This document shows positions 24,496-33,229 of a stretch of DNA of 64,000 nt, piece after piece. The translations under genes were made by a program, and so were the position numbers. The stretch is from SZUA-584 sp964441275 (GTDB lineage: Bacteria > Bacillota > Clostridia > Christensenellales > SZUA-584): the NCBI GenBank assembly GCA_964441275.1, contig CAYTUG010000012.1, forward strand, positions 1-64,000, written 5' to 3'. The notes beneath the pieces are model-generated. The model saw only the letters and a list, made by a program, of their open reading frames with translations, did not search any database and was not told the DNA's origin. Position 1 is the stretch's first letter. Each line of letters starts with the position of its first letter.

Positions 24496-26826
24496 CTACT
24501 TTATCGTTACAACCGTAACCCCGTCTTCACCCTCGCCGTATTGACCGGGCCTTTGGCTTTTAACGTGCGTGTGAGTTTTCAAAAACGCGCGAATGCCACT
24601 GCGCAGCGCTCCGCTACCTTTGCCGTGAATAATTGTAACTTCGTGAATGCCGGCAAGGAACGCTTCGTCAAGATATCTGTCCGCTTCCAACATTGCTTCG
24701 TCAAGAGTCATGCCCCTTAAATCGATAGATAAGCCGGGCGATGCGATGCTGCTTTTTCTAAATCCGCCGATACTGTCAACATTTTTTGAATCCGCCGATA
24801 TTTCTATATCGTCCAGCGCGACATCCAGTTTTACCGCGCCTGCCTGAACATGCACCTTTCCGTCCCGTTTTAGCTTCAACACAAATGCTTCAACGCCATG
24901 GCTTAAAATGCGTACCCAATCCCCCGCCGAAACATCTTCTCTCTTTGTGCCGCTTTTTGTTGTCTGAACTTCCCTAAGATTGGCGGCGGTGTTTTCGATT
25001 TTTTTATCGAGCGTCTTTCTTGCGGCGTTAATTTGTTCCTGACGAAACGCATCCGCTTTTTTCAGCTTGTCTATAACGCCCTGCGCTTCGCTTCGGGCAT
25101 CACGAAGGATTTCGAGCGCTTTTTCGTTTGCCTTATCAATTATTTTCTGCGCTTTTAATTGCGCTTTTTTCAGCTCCGTATCGCTTTTGTCGCGTATAGA
25201 CTGAGCGCTGCGCCTAAAATCTTCGGCTTGTTTCTGCTTTCGTTCCGCCTGCTCCCTGCGTTTTTCCGCCTCGCCTATAAGCTGTTCAAATTTTACGGCT
25301 TCCTTAGACATGAATGTGCGGGCATCCGCTATTATGCTTTCGTCAAGCCCCAATTTTTTTGCAATTTCGAACGCGTTTGAAACCCCGGGCACCCCCATAA
25401 CCAGCCTGTATGTCGGGCTTAGCGTATTCAAACTAAACGCCATGCTTGCGTTTTTATACGATGTTTCGGACATAGCGTACGCTTTTATCTCGCTGTAATG
25501 CGTGGTGGCGATAACCTTAGCGCCCCTCTCTTTGAGCGCCTTTAATATTGCCATTGCCAACGCCGCGCCTTCCGCAGGGTCCGTACCTGCGCCAAGCTCG
25601 TCAAGCAGCACAAGCGAAAAACAATCCGCGTGGCGCATAACGCGTGTAATATTGCCCATATGCGAAGAAAACGTGCTCAAATTTTGCTCTATGCTCTGTT
25701 CGTCTCCGATATCCGCAAATATTTTTTTGTACACAGGAAGGGTTGTAGTTTCGGCCGCAGGCACAAAAAGCCCGCTTTGAGCCATAAGGCACATAAGCCC
25801 TACTGTCTTTAACGTAACGGTTTTGCCTCCGGTGTTAGGTCCGGTTATTATAAGGCCGGTGTCGCTTTGCTCTATCTGCAGCGATACCGGCACAACTTTG
25901 CGCGAATCAATCAACGGATGCCGTGCATTTATTATGTTTAGAATACCATTTTCATTAAGCCTTGCGGGATAAGCTTTCATAATACCGGCAAGCCGCGCTT
26001 TAGCAAAAATCAAATCGAGTTTTGTCAATATTTTTTGGTTTTCGATAAGCTCGAACAAAACCTCACGTAAAATTTCGGAAAACTCGTGCAGTATGCGCTC
26101 AATTTCGGCGGCTTGTTTAAGCTCCAATTCCCGGATTCGGTTGTTTGATTGCACGACTTCAATAGGTTCAATAAAATAGGTTTGTCCGCTTGACGATTGG
26201 TCGTGAATTATTCCCTGAAACGAGCGTTTATGTTCCTGCTTTACCGGAACAACATATCTGCCTTCTCTTGTGGTTATTATCGCATCCTGCAAATATTCTT
26301 TATACTTGGGCGATCTTATAATGCTGTTTAGCTTTTCGCGTATGCCTTCGCCTTCCCGCAGTATGCGCCGCCTTATTGATTTTAGCTCGGCGGATGCGTT
26401 ATCGCTAAGTGTAGTTTCATTTAAAACAGCGCTATCAAGCTTGTTTATGATTTTCTCGTCATATTCAAGCCTTTGCGCCATGGATGATAGGTGTTTTGTA
26501 TCGCCGCACGAAAGCTCAAGCTTTGCTTTTTTTGCCGCCTTTAGCACGCTTACGGTGCTAAGCAGCTCTTTGCATTGCAAATCTGCGCCCGCCTTTAAAC
26601 GCATTGTTTCTTTTGTTATATCGTCAAAGCTTGTTACCGGCGAGCCCGCGCGCATAAGTACGCTTTCCGCTTCGAGCGTTTCTTCTAAAAGTTTGTTTGC
26701 GCCTAATATGTCCGCTTTCGGTTTTAAAGCAAGAGCCGCTTCTTTGCCGTTTGAAGAGAACGTTTGCTCGCAAAGCATATGAAGAATCTTATCAAATTCA
26801 AGTTTTTTGAATACTTTTATATCCAT
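24496..26826 (-). CDS. mutS2: endonuclease MutS2
   Basis: 776 residues. MutS-like core without the mismatch-recognition domain; ATPase with Walker A GPNTGGKTVTLKT, DELGAGTDPAEG Walker B and TTHYSEIKAYA; long coiled coil about 500-620; C-terminal Smr nuclease domain with LDLRGM-like IDLRGMTLDEA and HGKGSGALRSG. Family members suppress recombination or rescue collided ribosomes. Last gene of the minus-strand run that begins at smc, 11 bases after the phosphorylase gene. Confidence 0.95.
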   Translation of the reverse strand: MDIKVFKKLEFDKILHMLCEQTFSSNGKEAALALKPKADILGANKLLEETLEAESVLMRAGSPVTSFDDITKETMRLKAGADLQCKELLSTVSVLKAAKKAKLELSCGDTKHLSSMAQRLEYDEKIINKLDSAVLNETTLSDNASAELKSIRRRILREGEGIREKLNSIIRSPKYKEYLQDAIITTREGRYVVPVKQEHKRSFQGIIHDQSSSGQTYFIEPIEVVQSNNRIRELELKQAAEIERILHEFSEILREVLFELIENQKILTKLDLIFAKARLAGIMKAYPARLNENGILNIINARHPLIDSRKVVPVSLQIEQSDTGLIITGPNTGGKTVTLKTVGLMCLMAQSGLFVPAAETTTLPVYKKIFADIGDEQSIEQNLSTFSSHMGNITRVMRHADCFSLVLLDELGAGTDPAEGAALAMAILKALKERGAKVIATTHYSEIKAYAMSETSYKNASMAFSLNTLSPTYRLVMGVPGVSNAFEIAKKLGLDESIIADARTFMSKEAVKFEQLIGEAEKRREQAERKQKQAEDFRRSAQSIRDKSDTELKKAQLKAQKIIDKANEKALEILRDARSEAQGVIDKLKKADAFRQEQINAARKTLDKKIENTAANLREVQTTKSGTKREDVSAGDWVRILSHGVEAFVLKLKRDGKVHVQAGAVKLDVALDDIEISADSKNVDSIGGFRKSSIASPGLSIDLRGMTLDEAMLEADRYLDEAFLAGIHEVTIIHGKGSGALRSGIRAFLKTHTHVKSQRPGQYGEGEDGVTVVTIK

Positions 26827-26837
26827 AAACTATAATG

Positions 26838-27668
26838 CTACCCGCAGGTTATGTCCGCAATATTTATTATAAAACCGTCTATCAGCTTCTTAATGTTATC
26901 AGCTGCCGTTTTGCCTGTTTTTAAGACTTCTTCGTGCTCGAGAGCTTTTCTGCTTATTCCGGCCGCCATGTTAGCAATACAGGAGAGCGCAGCAGATTTA
27001 ATTTTAGCGTGAGCCGCCGCTATTATTTCGGGAACGGTAGACATCCCTACTGCATCTGCGCCCAAAACGCCAAGCGCTCTGATCTCGGCAGGAGTTTCGA
27101 AAGAAGGCCCTTGCATCATTGCGTACACTCCGCGTTTGACGCAAACAGAATTTTGCTCCGCCGCTTTCTCCAACGCCAATATAAGCTCTTTATCGTATGC
27201 GTAGCTCATGTCCGGAAATCTTGGCCCGAAATTATCAAGGTTTTTGCCTGCTAACGGATTTAGGTTGGCAAAGTTTATATGATCGTCAACAATCATAATA
27301 TCGCCTGCCGAAAAAGATTTGTTGATGCCCCCCGCTGCGTTGGTCACAAGCAACATTTTAATTCCGAGCATTATCAGCGAGCGCAAAGGTATTACGGTTT
27401 GGGCGGCTGTATAACCCTCGTAACAATGAAAACGCCCTTGCATGCACACGATTTTTGTCCCGTATTTTTCGCCAAAAACCAATTTTCCTTCGTGCCCCTG
27501 AACCGTGGATTCGGGAAAACCGTCTATATCTTTATAGCTAATCTTTTGCGGGCGCTCCAAACTGTCTGCGTAACCCCCAAGACCGCTGCCCAGCACAATA
27601 CAAACGCTTGGCCTTTTATCGGTAATGCCGCATATTTTTTTATACGCTTTTTCAATTTTGTTTTCTAT
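26838..27668 (-). CDS. purine nucleoside phosphorylase, probably started at ATA
   Basis: About 276 residues from 27668. It cleaves purine nucleosides to base and (deoxy)ribose 1-phosphate. Visible: phosphate loop VLGSGLGGYAD, VQGHEGKLVFG, MQGRFHCYEGY, VTNAAGGIN, GPSFETPAEIRALGVLGADAVGMSTVPE. The first ATG/GTG/TTG in frame is GTG 27596, which would remove the beta strand before the phosphate loop and has no ribosome site. GGAGG at 27677-27681 sits 8 bases before an in-frame ATA at 27668, and an in-frame TAA lies just upstream. From there the length fits the family. The gene overlaps deoB by 17 bases. With deoB it forms a nucleoside salvage unit. Confidence 0.88.
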   Translation of the reverse strand: MENKIEKAYKKICGITDKRPSVCIVLGSGLGGYADSLERPQKISYKDIDGFPESTVQGHEGKLVFGEKYGTKIVCMQGRFHCYEGYTAAQTVIPLRSLIMLGIKMLLVTNAAGGINKSFSAGDIMIVDDHINFANLNPLAGKNLDNFGPRFPDMSYAYDKELILALEKAAEQNSVCVKRGVYAMMQGPSFETPAEIRALGVLGADAVGMSTVPEIIAAAHAKIKSAALSCIANMAAGISRKALEHEEVLKTGKTAADNIKKLIDGFIINIADITCG

Positions 27669-28833
27669 TTTGTTTACCTCCGGTTATTAAATTCAAAAAA
27701 GAGGTTCCCGTATTCCAGTCTTCCAGGCCAAAAAAATCAGCCGCAGTCGCCGCTATGTCCGCAAATGTGGAGCGCGTGCCAATAGACGTGTCCGCGATAA
27801 CATTGGCGCCGTAAGCCAATATGGGAACGTACTCTCTTGAATGGTCCGTGCCCGCAACAGTCGGGTCGCATCCGTGGTCCGCCGTAAATATTATAATATC
27901 ATCTTGCCCAAGCGCCCCAAGCAGTTCGCCAATGCGCTTGTCAAATCTTTCGAGTGCGTTTTTATATCCTAAAACATCGTTTCGATGTCCGTAAAGCGTA
28001 TCAAAATCTATAAGGTTGGTAAATATTAAACCGGCAAATTCTTCTTTCATATATTCTACCGTTGCGGTTATGCTCGTATCGTTATTTACGGTATGGTTTG
28101 ATTTTGTAAGCCCTACGCCGGCAAATATATCTTCAATCTTTCCGACTCCCGCAACCTCAAACCCTGCTTTTTTCAATGCCGACAGTATTGTCTCGCCGGG
28201 AGGCTCGAATGAAAAATCCCGCCTGTTGCCCGTTCTTGTAAAGCTTCCTTGTTTTCCGGTAAAAGGGCGCGCTATAACGCGGCCTACCGACAAATCCTCC
28301 ACTAACATTTCTCTTGCTGTTTTGCATATACTGTAAAGCTCGTCTACAGGAATCACTTCTTCATGCGCGGCAATCTGAAAAACGCTGTCGGCAGAGGTAT
28401 AGACGATAAGTTTTCCGGTTCTTATATGCTTTTCTCCGAGACGCTCTATAATCTCGGTACCCGATGCCGCTATGTTGCCCATTGTTTTGCGCCCTGCCGC
28501 GCGTTCAAACTCCTTGATAAACGAGGCGGGAAAGCCGTTATGAAACGTGGGAAAAGGCTTTTCGAGTATAAGCCCGGCTATTTCAAAATGTCCTCCGGTT
28601 GTGTCTTTGCCGGGAAACCTTTCCGCAGCGCGTCCGTATGCGCCTATCACCTCTTTACAGTGCAAACTCTTTATACGGCACAGCCCGAGCCGCGACAGAT
28701 TATCAATTTTAATTTGCGGGTACGCTTTTATGATATTGCCCAAAGTGTCGGAGCCTTCGTCCCCGTACTGCGCCGCGTCCGGCAACGCCCCCACTCCTGC
28801 GCTATCCATAACCACTATTATAAACTTCGCCAT
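27652..28833 (-). CDS. deoB: phosphopentomutase
   Basis: 393 residues of the alkaline phosphatase superfamily. It interconverts ribose or deoxyribose 1- and 5-phosphates. Metal and active-site motifs: MDSAGVGALPDA at the N-terminus, GKDTTGGHFEIAG with the phosphorylated Thr, NLIDFDTLYGHRND, and the C-terminal TADHGCDPT and DHSREYVPIL. GGAGGAAAGT precedes ATG 28833. It acts on the product of the downstream phosphorylase, which overlaps its end. Confidence 0.96.
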   Translation of the reverse strand: MAKFIIVVMDSAGVGALPDAAQYGDEGSDTLGNIIKAYPQIKIDNLSRLGLCRIKSLHCKEVIGAYGRAAERFPGKDTTGGHFEIAGLILEKPFPTFHNGFPASFIKEFERAAGRKTMGNIAASGTEIIERLGEKHIRTGKLIVYTSADSVFQIAAHEEVIPVDELYSICKTAREMLVEDLSVGRVIARPFTGKQGSFTRTGNRRDFSFEPPGETILSALKKAGFEVAGVGKIEDIFAGVGLTKSNHTVNNDTSITATVEYMKEEFAGLIFTNLIDFDTLYGHRNDVLGYKNALERFDKRIGELLGALGQDDIIIFTADHGCDPTVAGTDHSREYVPILAYGANVIADTSIGTRSTFADIAATAADFFGLEDWNTGTSFLNLITGGKQNRKQN

Positions 28834-28864
28834 ACTTTCCTCCGGCCAAAAGCCGATTATAATA

Positions 28865-29599
28865 TTAAAGTTCGTCTTTTTTTGTTACCAGCTCGATGTC
28901 TTTTTTTGTAAGTTTAAGCTTGGACAATAGTTCGGGCCTTTTTAACGCCGTGCGGGAAAGCGACATATATCTTCTGTATTCGGCTATTTTGGCGTGATGC
29001 CCCGATAAGAGCACCTCCGGCACAGCCTGTCCGCTAAAAACTTCGGGGCGGGTGTATTGCGGGTATTCGAGCAGTCCGTTGGCAAACGAGTCGTCACATG
29101 CGGATTCCCCGCTGCCAAGAACGCCTTTTATATGGCGCATGCACGCGTCAATTAAAACCATTGCGGCAATCTCTCCGCCTGTCAATACATAATCCCCCAC
29201 CGATATTTCCATATGTATATTGCGCTGCAAAGAGCGCTTGTCCACACCCTCGTAATGACCGCACAGTATGTTTATCGTTGCGTACTTTGAAAGCTCTACC
29301 GAAAGCCTGTGGTTGAGCAATCTGCCCCCCGGCGACATATAGACGTTAATATAAGGCTGCGCGCTTGTTTGTACAACGCTGTCAAAGCACGCATCGATTG
29401 GCTCCGGCTTTAGCACCATTCCGGCGCCGCCGCCAAAGGGATAGTCGTCTGCTCTGCGATGCTTATCCTTCGCAAAATCCCGAATGTTTACCGGGTTGAC
29501 GGCTAAACAGTCAGAGCTTATTGCCCTTGCCCAAATGCTGTGGGCCAAAACCGATGAAAACATTTCGGGAAACAGCGTTAAGACATTATATACCGTCAT
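28865..29599 (-). CDS. trmD: tRNA (guanine-N1)-methyltransferase TrmD
   Basis: About 244 residues, methylating G37 next to the anticodon. SPOUT-fold knot motifs LCGHYEGVDKR and SVGDYVLTGGE, and GGGAGMVLKPEPI. I chose ATG 29599 (MTVYNVLTLFPEMF), preceded by GAGGTGG and matching the usual N-terminus; an upstream start at 29635 would only add residues inside rimM. It overlaps rimM by 14 bases. Confidence 0.96.
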   Translation of the reverse strand: MTVYNVLTLFPEMFSSVLAHSIWARAISSDCLAVNPVNIRDFAKDKHRRADDYPFGGGAGMVLKPEPIDACFDSVVQTSAQPYINVYMSPGGRLLNHRLSVELSKYATINILCGHYEGVDKRSLQRNIHMEISVGDYVLTGGEIAAMVLIDACMRHIKGVLGSGESACDDSFANGLLEYPQYTRPEVFSGQAVPEVLLSGHHAKIAEYRRYMSLSRTALKRPELLSKLKLTKKDIELVTKKDEL

Positions 29600-30098
29600 A
29601 CACCGCCACCTCAGAAAGAGACTTTGAGTCAACAATCAAATTCTTTCGTTCCGGATCCACTTTGATTATAACAGACTTTACCGCAGGGAACATAAAACCT
29701 TTTTCTCCTGCCACAACGTATACGTCTGCCGCTCCATGCTGCAGCACATCAACAAGTTTGCCAAGCTCGTTGCCTTTTTCGTCTAAAACCGAAATACCGA
29801 TAAGGTCAAAAATATAATATTCGCCTTTCCCGGGAGAAGGCAAATCGTTGCGGGGAATATAAAGAGCAATTCCCGCCAACTCCCCGGCGCTTGTTCTTGT
29901 ATCTATTCCGGCAAAATGCGCATAAACAAAAGGCGGCGCCGTGCGAACAACCGTATATGTTGCGCGGCGGCTGCCGCCTTTTCCAGTCATATAAGCGTAT
30001 CCGCGCGCCGCGAAACCTTCAAAGTTGTCAGAATACAATTTTAGCTTAACATCTCCTCCGATGCCATGCGGCTTTAAAATCTTTGCGATTTCAATCAT
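29586..30098 (-). CDS. rimM: ribosome maturation factor RimM
   Basis: About 170 residues. N-terminal RimM barrel (IAKILKPHGIGGDVKLKLYSDNFE) and C-terminal PRC-like domain (YYIFDLIGISVLDEKGNELGKLVDVLQ, then PAVKSVIIKVDPERKNLIV). It binds S19 and helps 30S maturation. ATG 30098 is preferred to TTG 30104 because it gives the typical MxEIAKIL start; it overlaps khpA by 8 bases. Confidence 0.95.
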   Translation of the reverse strand: MIEIAKILKPHGIGGDVKLKLYSDNFEGFAARGYAYMTGKGGSRRATYTVVRTAPPFVYAHFAGIDTRTSAGELAGIALYIPRNDLPSPGKGEYYIFDLIGISVLDEKGNELGKLVDVLQHGAADVYVVAGEKGFMFPAVKSVIIKVDPERKNLIVDSKSLSEVAVYDGI

Positions 30099-30327
30099 GC
30101 TCAACTATCTCTACCACAAACTTTTTATCATACTTTATAGATGCCGCTTTTACCACCGTGCGTATTGCCTTTGCAATTCTGCCCTGCTTTCCGATTACCT
30201 TGCCCATGTCTTCACGTGCGACTGAAAGCTCGATAACTACGGTTTTCTCTCCGTCAATCTGCTTAACCCGCACTTGCTCGGGCTTTTCAACAAGCGACTC
30301 GGCCAAATATTTTACTAGTTCAAGCAT
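30091..30327 (-). CDS. khpA: KH-domain RNA-binding protein KhpA
   Basis: About 78 residues with the KH motif VGKVIGKQGRIAKAIRT in the form DMGKVIGKQGR. It is the YlqC-type protein found between rpsP and rimM in Gram-positive genomes. I use ATG 30327, with AGGTGA upstream; a GTG at 30336 is the alternative. Confidence 0.93.
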   Translation of the reverse strand: MLELVKYLAESLVEKPEQVRVKQIDGEKTVVIELSVAREDMGKVIGKQGRIAKAIRTVVKAASIKYDKKFVVEIVEHD

Positions 30328-30336
30328 AAGCTTCAC

Positions 30337-30576
30337 CTAATTGAGCACGCCGTTTTTTTTAAGCAGCGCTCTTACGGTTTCGGTGGGCTGGGCGCCTTTT
30401 TTCATCCAGTCAAGCGCTTTCTCGCCGTTTACAACGCACTTTTTAGCGACAGGGTCGTAATTGCCGATCTCTTCAATAAAGCGCCCGTCCCTTGGTGTGC
30501 GCGCATCCGCCACCACTATTCTGTAATGAGGGTTTTTCTTTGCCCCCACCCTTTTTAGCCTAATCTTTACCGCCAT
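30337..30576 (-). CDS. rpsP: 30S ribosomal protein S16
   Basis: About 79 residues (MAVKIRLKRVGAKKNPHYRIVVADARTPRDGR at the start, full length). ATG 30576 is chosen over an upstream start at 30588 because TTGGAGG precedes it and MAVKIRL is the standard N-terminus. Confidence 0.97.
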   Translation of the reverse strand: MAVKIRLKRVGAKKNPHYRIVVADARTPRDGRFIEEIGNYDPVAKKCVVNGEKALDWMKKGAQPTETVRALLKKNGVLN

Positions 30577-30600
30577 GTTATCCTCCAAGATTATTATTTA

Positions 30601-31920
30601 TCAAAAAGGCAATCCTATTTTGCCTCTTCTTGCATTTTTACCCGACATGCTTTTTATCATCTTTTGCATTTGTTCATACTGTGAAAGCAGTTTATTGACG
30701 TCCTGCACCTTTGTTCCGCTGCCCGCCGCAATGCGTTTTTTTCGGCTGCCCCCTATTATTGAAGGCTTATTGCGCTCTGCAGCGGTCATCGATTTGATTA
30801 TTGCCTCGGTATGCGCCATATGTTTTTCGTCGGGCTCTATGCCCTTTAATCTGCTTCCGCCGGGCAGAAGCGAAAGCATATCCGCAATACCGCCCATTTT
30901 TTTTATCTGCGCCATCTGGTCTAAAAAATCGTCTAATGTGAATTCGGCTCTCTTTAGTTTTTTTTCCATCTCTGCGGCTTTTTGCGCGTCTATGCTTTTT
31001 TCCGCTTTTTCGATAATTGACATAACATCGCCCATTCCAAGGATCCTGTCAGCCATCCGGTCGGGATGAAACACCTGCACGTCATCGAGTTTTTCGCCTA
31101 CCCCGACAAACTTGATAGGCTTACCCGTTACCGTCACAACCGAAATAGCCGCGCCGCCGCGCGTATCCCCATCGAGTTTTGTTAATATAACGCCGTTAAG
31201 CTCCAACCTTTCGTTAAAAGCAAGAGCTGCGTTTACAGCGTCCTGACCGCTCATTGCGTCAACAACAAGCAATATTTCATCGGGCTGCGCCGCATTTGCT
31301 ATTTTGGTCGCTTCTTGCATCATTTGCTCGTCTATATGCAATCTCCCCGCCGTATCAAGAATAACAACGTCTATTATCTTTTTCAAAGCCTCTTCAACAG
31401 CCTGTCGGGCTGTTTTTGCGGGGTCTTGCGTACCCTTCTCAAAAAATGCCGCCCCCGCATTGTTTGCCACAACCTCAAGCTGCTTAATGGCGGCGGGGCG
31501 GTGTATATCAAGCGCTGCCAGCATAACGCTGCGCCCGGCTTTCTTCCAAAGCTTTGCAAGTTTGCCGCACATGGTTGTTTTTCCGGCGCCCTGCAGCCCG
31601 CACATCATAACAACAGTTGGCGGGTTAGCTGCAAACCGGACGCTTGAATGCGTTTCTCCCAACTCTTTTTTAAGCTCGTCACGCACTATTTTTATCACTT
31701 GTTGAGCGGGAGTTAAGCTGTTTAAAACATCCTCGCCTACCGCGCGCTGTGTAACCCTTTCAACAAACGCCTTTACAACTTTAAAGTTTACGTCAGCCTC
31801 AAGCAGCACAAGCCTTAACTCGCGCATTGCCGCTTTAACTTCAAGCTCCGTCAGCTTGCCTTTGTTTTTCAGCTTTGAAAATATGTGCTGCAGTTTTTCT
31901 GAAATGCTTTCAAACGCCAT
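30601..31920 (-). CDS. ffh: signal recognition particle protein Ffh
   Basis: 439 residues. NG GTPase domain with GLQGAGKTTMCGKLA, DTAGRLHID, TKLDGDTRGGAAIS, and the C-terminal methionine-rich M domain (KQM-type ...DFLDQMAQIKKMGGIADMLSLLPG, then SRKKRIAAGSGTKVQDVNKLL). It binds SRP RNA and signal sequences and docks on FtsY. Located 3 bases after ylxM in the usual order. Confidence 0.97.
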   Translation of the reverse strand: MAFESISEKLQHIFSKLKNKGKLTELEVKAAMRELRLVLLEADVNFKVVKAFVERVTQRAVGEDVLNSLTPAQQVIKIVRDELKKELGETHSSVRFAANPPTVVMMCGLQGAGKTTMCGKLAKLWKKAGRSVMLAALDIHRPAAIKQLEVVANNAGAAFFEKGTQDPAKTARQAVEEALKKIIDVVILDTAGRLHIDEQMMQEATKIANAAQPDEILLVVDAMSGQDAVNAALAFNERLELNGVILTKLDGDTRGGAAISVVTVTGKPIKFVGVGEKLDDVQVFHPDRMADRILGMGDVMSIIEKAEKSIDAQKAAEMEKKLKRAEFTLDDFLDQMAQIKKMGGIADMLSLLPGGSRLKGIEPDEKHMAHTEAIIKSMTAAERNKPSIIGGSRKKRIAAGSGTKVQDVNKLLSQYEQMQKMIKSMSGKNARRGKIGLPF

Positions 31921-31923
31921 GTG

Positions 31924-32235
31924 TTACTCCCATATATCTAAAAGAAGGCCTATAAGCTGCTCTTTCGTTTTAACGCCCACGCTTGTTTTATTAACAGCAT
32001 CAAGCGTGCTTTTGCGTTTTTCGCTTATCTTAAGGCTTTGCTCAAACGAAAATAGTTTTTGCCTCGCTTTTGTTATTCCGTCCATCGCGGCCTGTCTTGT
32101 CGAGTTTTCAATATGTGCTATTTCGGAAAGAGAATAATCTTGGTTATAATACATATCGCACAGCCGCTGCTGTTTTTTTGTCAGCAGCGGAGCATATATA
32201 TCGAAAAGCGCCACCGTCTCAAAATTCTTTTCCAT
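31924..32235 (-). CDS. ylxM: YlxM-family SRP-associated DNA-binding protein
   Basis: About 103 residues with a sigma-70 region 4 type helix-turn-helix (LLTKKQQRLCDMYYNQDYSLSEIAHIENSTRQAAMDGI). In Gram-positive bacteria YlxM sits beside ffh and can stimulate SRP GTPases. ATG 32235 (MEKNFETVALFDIY) is the standard start; an upstream one at 32250 adds five residues. Confidence 0.9.
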   Translation of the reverse strand: MEKNFETVALFDIYAPLLTKKQQRLCDMYYNQDYSLSEIAHIENSTRQAAMDGITKARQKLFSFEQSLKISEKRKSTLDAVNKTSVGVKTKEQLIGLLLDIWE

Positions 32236-32329
32236 AAAACCACCGTTCAAGTGTAAAGCTGTTTTGCTTTACAGTGTAATTATACAGATATGAGCGGCGG
32301 TGTCAAGTTGTAAAACGGTAAAATTAAAC

Positions 32330-33229
32330 CTACTCAAACAGGCTTTGCGCAAACAAACGCGCGTCAAATGGCTCAAGGTCTTTTATGCCTTCGCCTATGC
32401 CCAAAAATACAACGGGTATTTTAAGCTCGTCACATATTGCGCAAACAATGCCGCCCTTTGCGGTGCCGTCAACTTTTGTAAGTATTATCCCCGAAAGCGG
32501 GGTTGCATTGGCAAACTCCCTTGCCTGCGCTATCGCGTTTTGGCCTGTGGTAGCGTCTATAACTATATACGCGCGCCTGTGTTCCCGATCGTATGTTTTT
32601 TCAAGCACCCGATTGATTTTTGAAAGCTCGTCCATCAGGTTTTTCTTGTTGTGCAGCCTTCCGGCGGTATCGCAAATCAGTATGTCAACGTTTTGGTGTT
32701 TGGCGGAATCTGCAGCATCAAAAACGACTGCGGAAGGGTCGGCGCCTTCGATTGATTTTATCACCCTGCAGCCAACGCGCTCGCCCCATTTTGCAAGCTG
32801 TTCGGTTGCCGCGGCGCGAAAAGTATCTGCGGCGGCAAGCAACACGCTGTTTCCTAAGGAAATATAGTAATGCGCCAACTTGCCTATTGCGGTTGTTTTG
32901 CCCGCTCCATTTACGCCTACTATCAGTATTGCGCTTTTGGATTTGGGCAAATCGGCGTCCACGCTCAGCATATTCGCTATAATATTTATTAACAGCGGTT
33001 TTATATCATTGACGTCAGTAATTTTTTTTTCCCTTACATTCTGCCGCAGATCGTCAATTATTTTTGAGGATGCGCTAACGCCCATGTCGCACAAAATGAG
33101 CGTTTCTTCTAATTCCTCGTAAAAGCTTTCGTCTATTTTTTTAAACGCGGCGAGCAAACCGCCTATTTTATTAGAAATATTTGCGCGCGTCTTTTTTAGC
33201 CCGCCTTTTATTTTGTCCGCTATTCTCAT
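32330..33229 (-). CDS. ftsY: SRP receptor FtsY
   Basis: 299 residues, a short FtsY with little acidic A domain. NG domain motifs VGVNGAGKTTAIGKLA, DTFRAAATEQLA, DTAGRLHNKKNLMDEL, TKVDGTAKGGI. The ATG overlaps the smc stop (ATGA), so it is coupled to smc. Confidence 0.96.
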   Translation of the reverse strand: MRIADKIKGGLKKTRANISNKIGGLLAAFKKIDESFYEELEETLILCDMGVSASSKIIDDLRQNVREKKITDVNDIKPLLINIIANMLSVDADLPKSKSAILIVGVNGAGKTTAIGKLAHYYISLGNSVLLAAADTFRAAATEQLAKWGERVGCRVIKSIEGADPSAVVFDAADSAKHQNVDILICDTAGRLHNKKNLMDELSKINRVLEKTYDREHRRAYIVIDATTGQNAIAQAREFANATPLSGIILTKVDGTAKGGIVCAICDELKIPVVFLGIGEGIKDLEPFDARLFAQSLFE

